A stretch of DNA of 64,000 nt from Bromus sterilis (lineage: Eukaryota; Streptophyta; Magnoliopsida; Poales; Poaceae), in assembly GCA_950022295.1 (NCBI GenBank), contig OX465599.1, positions 284,973,501-285,037,500 on the forward strand, given 5' to 3'. Positions 59,569 to 64,000 of the stretch are shown here, one piece after another; positions within the stretch are counted from its first letter, which is position 1, and every line of letters starts with the position of its first letter. The notes under the pieces were generated by a model that was given only the letters and a program-made list of their open reading frames with translations, did no database searches and had not been told where the DNA came from. Made by a program: the position numbers and the translations under genes.

Positions 59569-59772
59569 CTAAAGGGTTGGTTTCGCCACCAAGTTGAAAA
59601 GAGATCCACGAGGAACAATCTTGAGGTTGAGCTTTCGAAATTCCTCATGAAGAAGTGGTTGATACTGTTGTAACATGAGGTTGTTACAATACGACTTACG
59701 AGTTAGTGCATCAGCCATGACATTTGCCTTGCCTGGGGTGTAAGAAATTCCTAAGTCATAATCTTTTATCAA
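59569..59772 (-). pseudogene. Gypsy-2 pol: RNase H to integrase linker
   Basis: This is the end of RNase H (GKANVMADALTRKSY) and the linker. TAG at 59809-59811 (Gln in Gypsy-1) lies upstream and TAG at 59569-59571 (Glu in Gypsy-1) ends it. The frame is shared with the segments on either side. Confidence 0.87.
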
Positions 59773-59808
59773 CTCAATCCAGCGTCTTTGCCTGAGATTA
59801 AGATCTGG

Positions 59809-62076
59809 CTAGGTGAAAATATATTTGAGGCTTTGGTAATCGGAATAGATCTCACACCGATTACCAAGGAGGTAATGTCGCCAAGTTTTCAGGGCACGAA
59901 CTACGACAGCGAGTTCAAGATCATGGGTAGGATAGTTCTCTTCATGTGGCCGCAACTGGCGTGAAGCATAAGCTACCACATGTCTATCTTGCATAAGTAT
60001 GCATACTAACCCCTGCCGTGAAGCGTCACAATATATCTCAAAATACCTTTTGGTGTCTGGAGGCGCAAGTACGGGTGCAGAAGTCAATCTTCTTTTTAGC
60101 TCTTGAAAGATTTCCTCGCACTTGGGGGTCCATTCGAATTTCTTATCTTTCTTGAGGAGTTCAGTCAGAGGCTTTGCAACTTTGGAGAAGTTCTCAACGA
60201 AGCGGCGACAATAGCTTGCTAGGCCAAGAAAACTCCTAACTTGCTTAACCAATTCAGGTGGAGTCCAGTCAAGGACGGCCTGAACTCTCTCGGGATTGAC
60301 AGCAATGCCTTTTGCAGAAATCACGTGGCCTAAGTAGGTCACTTCTGGTAGCCAGAATTCGCACTTAGAGAATTTGGCATAAAGGCGATGCTCTCGAAGT
60401 TTCATCAATACCAGCCTAAGATGCTCGGCATGTTCTTCTTCGTTCTTCGAGTATATGAGAATGTCATCAAGATAAACCACAACAAATTTATCTAGGTACT
60501 CCATGAAGATCGAATTCATCATGTGCGAGAAAGTGGCGGGGGCATTGGTTAGACCGAAGGACATGACGGTGAACTCGTAAAGACCATAACGAGTAGTGAA
60601 AGTTGTTTTGGGAATGTCCTCGTTTCGGATCTTGATTTGATGATAGCCTAATCCCAAATCCATCTTGGAGAAGACAGAGGATCCAGCAAGTTGATCATAA
60701 AGATCATTGATCCTGGGCAGTGGATATTTGTTCTTTATTGTCGCTAGATTTAGCGGGCGATAGTCTACGCACATCCTTTCTGTTCCATCTTTCTTCGTTA
60801 CGAACAGAACGGGGCAAACCCATGGCGATGAGCTAGGGCGGATGAAGCCTTTTGCCAACAAAGCTTCAAGTTGGATTTTTAGCTCAGCTAACTCACGTGG
60901 GGCCATTTTGTATGGGCGTCTAGAAATTGGGGCAGTTCCTGGGGCAAGATCTACAATGAATTCTACACATCTGTCGGGAGGCATTCCTGGCAGTTCTTCA
61001 GGAAAGACATCCGGGAAGTCACGAACCACCGGAATATCTTCAAGGTCAGGAAGGGGAAGCACATTCAAAGTATGCATCTGGATTCTAGAACTGGGTGAGG
61101 TGTAGTCAATTGTTTGGCCTGAAGGATGGGTAAGTTTAACTGACTTGGCTTTACAATCAAGGAAAGCATTCTGTCTTGACAACCAATCCATACCTAAGAT
61201 GACATCAATGTCTGAAGACTTGAGGGCTATAAGAGAAGCAAGGAATACTAAACCCTCAATTGCAATTTTATTGCCATGGCTTACTCTATTAGTTTGCCAC
61301 TTTGAACCAGGAGTTTGGATGATCATTGGAGAAAACATTTCTTCAAAGGGGAACTCATGACGAAGTGCATAACTCTCTGACATGAATGAATGAGAAGCTC
61401 CTGGATCGAAAATAACGGAGGCGGGAACATGATTGACTGGGAGTGTACCAAGAATGACGTCAGAAGTATCAATAGCTTCCTCACCTGAGATTTGGTTCAC
61501 ACAACCACCAACAGTGGCTAAGGACTTTGCTTGCAAGGAGTTGGAGGTTGATTTCTGTGAAGACTTAGCTTTGGAAGACTTGGGTGGGGTGGCATTATGT
61601 CTTGGACGAGGATCCACTTTCACCGACGATGAAAATTTCCGTGCGATGTGGCCAGGCTGACCACACTTGTAGCAAACTCTGGTGTCAGGGGGTGGAGCAA
61701 GGATGGCAGGCTCACTAGAATAGTTGTTGGGATTCGTGTTTGGTGGAGGAGGTCGAGGCACCATGTAGGATGGCCTTGAAATAAGGTGTGAATGAATGGC
61801 ACTAGTTGGAATCCATATCCGGCGTTTCTGAGGGGCCGAACTAGAAGATGGAGCAAACTCACGAGCATGCTTCCGAGACTCTTCAAACACCTCATTGCCA
61901 TACTCGGCTCTGAAGGATCTATTGACTAAATCCTCAAAGTTGACAAACTCATGAAGATTCAGATCATGACGAATAACAGGGCTAAGTCCCTTGCGGAACC
62001 TTGCTTGCTTCCTGGCATCAGTGGATATCTCCTCTTGGGCATAACGAGCAAGATGGTTGAACTCGGTCATATACTC
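59809..62076 (-). pseudogene. Gypsy-2 gag (partial), protease, reverse transcriptase, RNase H
   Basis: This long open stretch begins inside gag at the element E junction. The gag part has FRKGLSPVIRHDL and a zinc knuckle CYKCGQPGHIARKF, where Phe replaces the last Cys. The protease reads DPGASHSF, with the catalytic Asp kept but Pro at the Ser/Thr position. RT has VTKKDGTERMCVDYRPLN, FSKMDLGLGYHQIKI and YLDD at 60463-60474. RNase H has FEIYCDASRQGL and THDLELAVVV. It ends at TAG 59809-59811. The frame reads on upstream of 62077 into element E LTR, so the apparent ORF start at 62163 is an artefact. Confidence 0.92.
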
Positions 62077-64000
62077 TGTGACGCCCCCAAAATCAGACCG
62101 TGTACAGTAATCATACACACAGGGTACACGACTGAGATTAGGATGCCACGGTGATAATATCACAGCACAACACTAAACACAAAAGGATAAACAAATATGT
62201 TACAATAGAGGGGGTCACGCGGACCCGAATACATAAGTCATACAAGCCATAATATCTGAGTACAGACATAGTTAGTCAAGTTTTGCCTTAAGAAGGCTAG
62301 CACAAATCACATCAGAGATACAGATCGAAAAGGCGAGGCCTCCTGCCTGGGATCCACCGAACTACTCCTGGTCAACGGGGAACTCGGCGTCGTAGTAGGC
62401 GCCTCCGGGGTACTCCTGCTCCTGGGCTCCAACGTCGGCTGCAGCGGCCGATCAGGCAAAACAGTAAAGGAAATAAAGCAGGTGAGTATCTAGTATACCC
62501 GCGAGTCTTACGTCCGCTACTAAGCATTATGCATTGTATCCACGGAAAGAAGAGGCTGTATATAGTGGACTGAAAGACAGAAATCCAGAGCAAGGGTAAG
62601 AAGCTAGGCCTAACGAAGACTAGCATCTTCCGACGATGTCTTGCAGCATGAGGTAAGAATCAGCCAACAGTTTATATAAAGCATAAAGTAACAATGCAGC
62701 AGAAGTTGCTGCAGCATTGTATAATAATAAGTTGTAATAATTAACAATGCCTCCGAGTTCACCTCCTCGACATCCCCACGAGGAAGAAAACCCGGAACCA
62801 TACAGTTTAATAATATAGTTTCTAGTGGTAAGATCCAGCTTCAGCATAAAGCGTCCTGTTACCGTGGACACGGCTATCCGAATAGATTAATCTTCCCTGC
62901 AGGGGTGCACTTGTGCTACGCTACACGCACGGATCTCCAGGGTGGCGGGAACCTTGTTAGGGAACGCTCCACCGAAGCTATCCGACACTTCATAGCCCAT
63001 CTTTCAAACTCAACAGAGAGGTCATCCGCCGGGCTATATCCTATGTACGCGGGGCTTTGGACCCTAACCCCGACGTACTCCTGCACGGTGCGAGGCTGGC
63101 CGGTGAAGTTAATGCAAAGCAAATACAAATCACACTGCTGCGGCAAATAAGACAACACCACTTCCCGGCGCAGGCCGCGGTACTGCTGACGTCTGAAGAG
63201 TCCTCGGACGACACTACGAAGCAGAGGAGCCCATAACTCGTAATTCCCACGGGTAGGTAGTGCGTACATGGCATATAGCCAACTCAAGACATTCACTGAA
63301 CCATTTAGCATTTTAATTAACCTGTGTGACAACCGTTATCGTTGCCTCGACTTAACTGACCCGCGGACAACGACAGCAACCAGGACCACCAGTACATCGG
63401 TGCCTGCCCCGTCGTCCCACCAAGTCACTGCGGTTACCAACAAGGTGAACCGTCTCCTTACCTTGTCTCACGTGTGCTCCTGGAGGAGCTTGACTTTCGT
63501 GGTTTGGTAACTCTCGCGGCCAACGATCAGGGGCCAAGCACACCGGTACACTAGTCGTACGATCCCTGTCGTCCCGTCACAATACCTCTCGCGGGCACCG
63601 TTGGGTCGCCCGACTTCTCACCTGAAGGACAACCGTTTTTCAAGACCCTATGGCGGTAAGACAAAGTCAGCCTCGAGTTGAGTACAAGGATTACTCCTTG
63701 ATAGCTCACACTTGAGGTGACTAAGCATAACCCAGATAGGGGCCTTAGACGGTGTCTGCATTGTACCGTACCTGTGCAGTTATAATATTTGTATCCGCGT
63801 TCACTCCCCTGAGTGATCACGGCCCTCTATCTAATCCTAGCTAACAATGCGCAGGGCTCACTTCTGAATAATGCATAATAATAATAATAGGCAGCATAGG
63901 ATAAAGGAGGCACATCAAGGGGCGACAAAAACAGGCTATGCAATTGAATAGGATTGCAACGTAGCAGCAGCAGTAACAATGCCTAGTGCAAGAAATGTAC
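62077..64000 (-). repeat. Element E: partial LTR inserted in Gypsy-2 gag, runs off window
   Basis: A sharp break in gag homology at 62077 is followed by TGTGACGCCCCC, a typical LTR terminus. TACTC (62072-62076) is the expected target duplication. The sequence shares short modules with the Gypsy-1/2 LTRs, such as CACGGCTAT and CCCTGCAGGG near 62875-62905 and GACATCCCCACGAGGAAG near 62768. This suggests a distant chromovirus LTR in the same minus orientation. The other end is outside the window, and I see no gene in these 1.9 kb. Confidence 0.7.

Larger units (their letters stand above)
54304..64000 (-). mobile_element. Gypsy-2: Tekay/Del-type chromovirus, right end outside window
   Basis: This is a second member of the Gypsy-1 family. 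Its 3' LTR is 54304-58103 and its gag-pol runs 62076 to 58081 on the minus strand. Element E interrupts it in gag at 62077; from there to the window end the sequence is element E. Gag N-terminus, PBS and 5' LTR lie outside. Gag-pol keeps one frame with four nonsense codons and no frameshift, unlike Gypsy-1. Confidence 0.92.

Noticed and set aside
62077..62163. Apparent N-terminal extension of the Gypsy-2 gag ORF up to 62163
   Set aside because: These codons come from the element E LTR read through the insertion junction; gag homology starts at 62076.

Overview
The window looks like intergenic heterochromatin from a large grass genome, most probably Triticeae (wheat, barley, rye or Aegilops). 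I found no host gene. Essentially every base belongs to LTR retrotransposons inserted into one another. The organism call rests on the element types: a SIRE/Maximus-type Copia with a third ORF, Tekay-type chromovirus Gypsy elements with LTRs of 3.5-3.9 kb, gag-only Athila-like Gypsy elements primed by tRNA-Asp, and a Cassandra TRIM. All family names come from motif reading, not from a database search.

Layout, oldest to youngest as far as nesting shows. Element C (Athila-like, minus strand) is the host; only internal pieces are visible, at 37550-38538 and 53237-54303. Three elements sit inside C. (1) Copia-2 (SIRE type, minus strand) runs from before base 1 to 37549. (2) Element A (Athila-like, minus strand) is 38539-53236, TSD ATGTT. 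(3) Gypsy-2 (Tekay type, minus strand) starts at 54304 and leaves the window. Copia-2 is itself broken by Copia-1 (plus strand, 1044-13007, TSD GTATG), a Cassandra TRIM (minus, 16413-17100, TSD GTTCT) and Gypsy-1 (Tekay, minus, 22082-34377, TSD GAAGA). Element A is broken by element B (same family, minus, 41407-48639, TSD ACGGT with one change). Gypsy-2 is broken by element E at 62077, whose LTR runs past the window end.

Gene content is retroelement genes only. Copia-1 and Copia-2 carry gag, pol (protease, integrase, reverse transcriptase, RNase H) and a large third ORF downstream of pol, preceded by its own TATA-containing GC-rich leader. Gypsy-1 and Gypsy-2 carry one gag-pol frame ending in a chromodomain. 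Element B carries only a gag-like ORF. Element A carries a different, unrecognised ORF. Almost every ORF has nonsense codons, frameshifts or deletions; element B's gag-like ORF is the only sizeable one that appears open throughout. No element here looks autonomous.

The points most worth following are the 5S-rRNA-like sequence in both Cassandra LTRs, the internal promoter-like leader before Copia ORF3, the large head-to-head inverted repeat at 1-2564, and the exchange of coding cassette between sister elements A and B.
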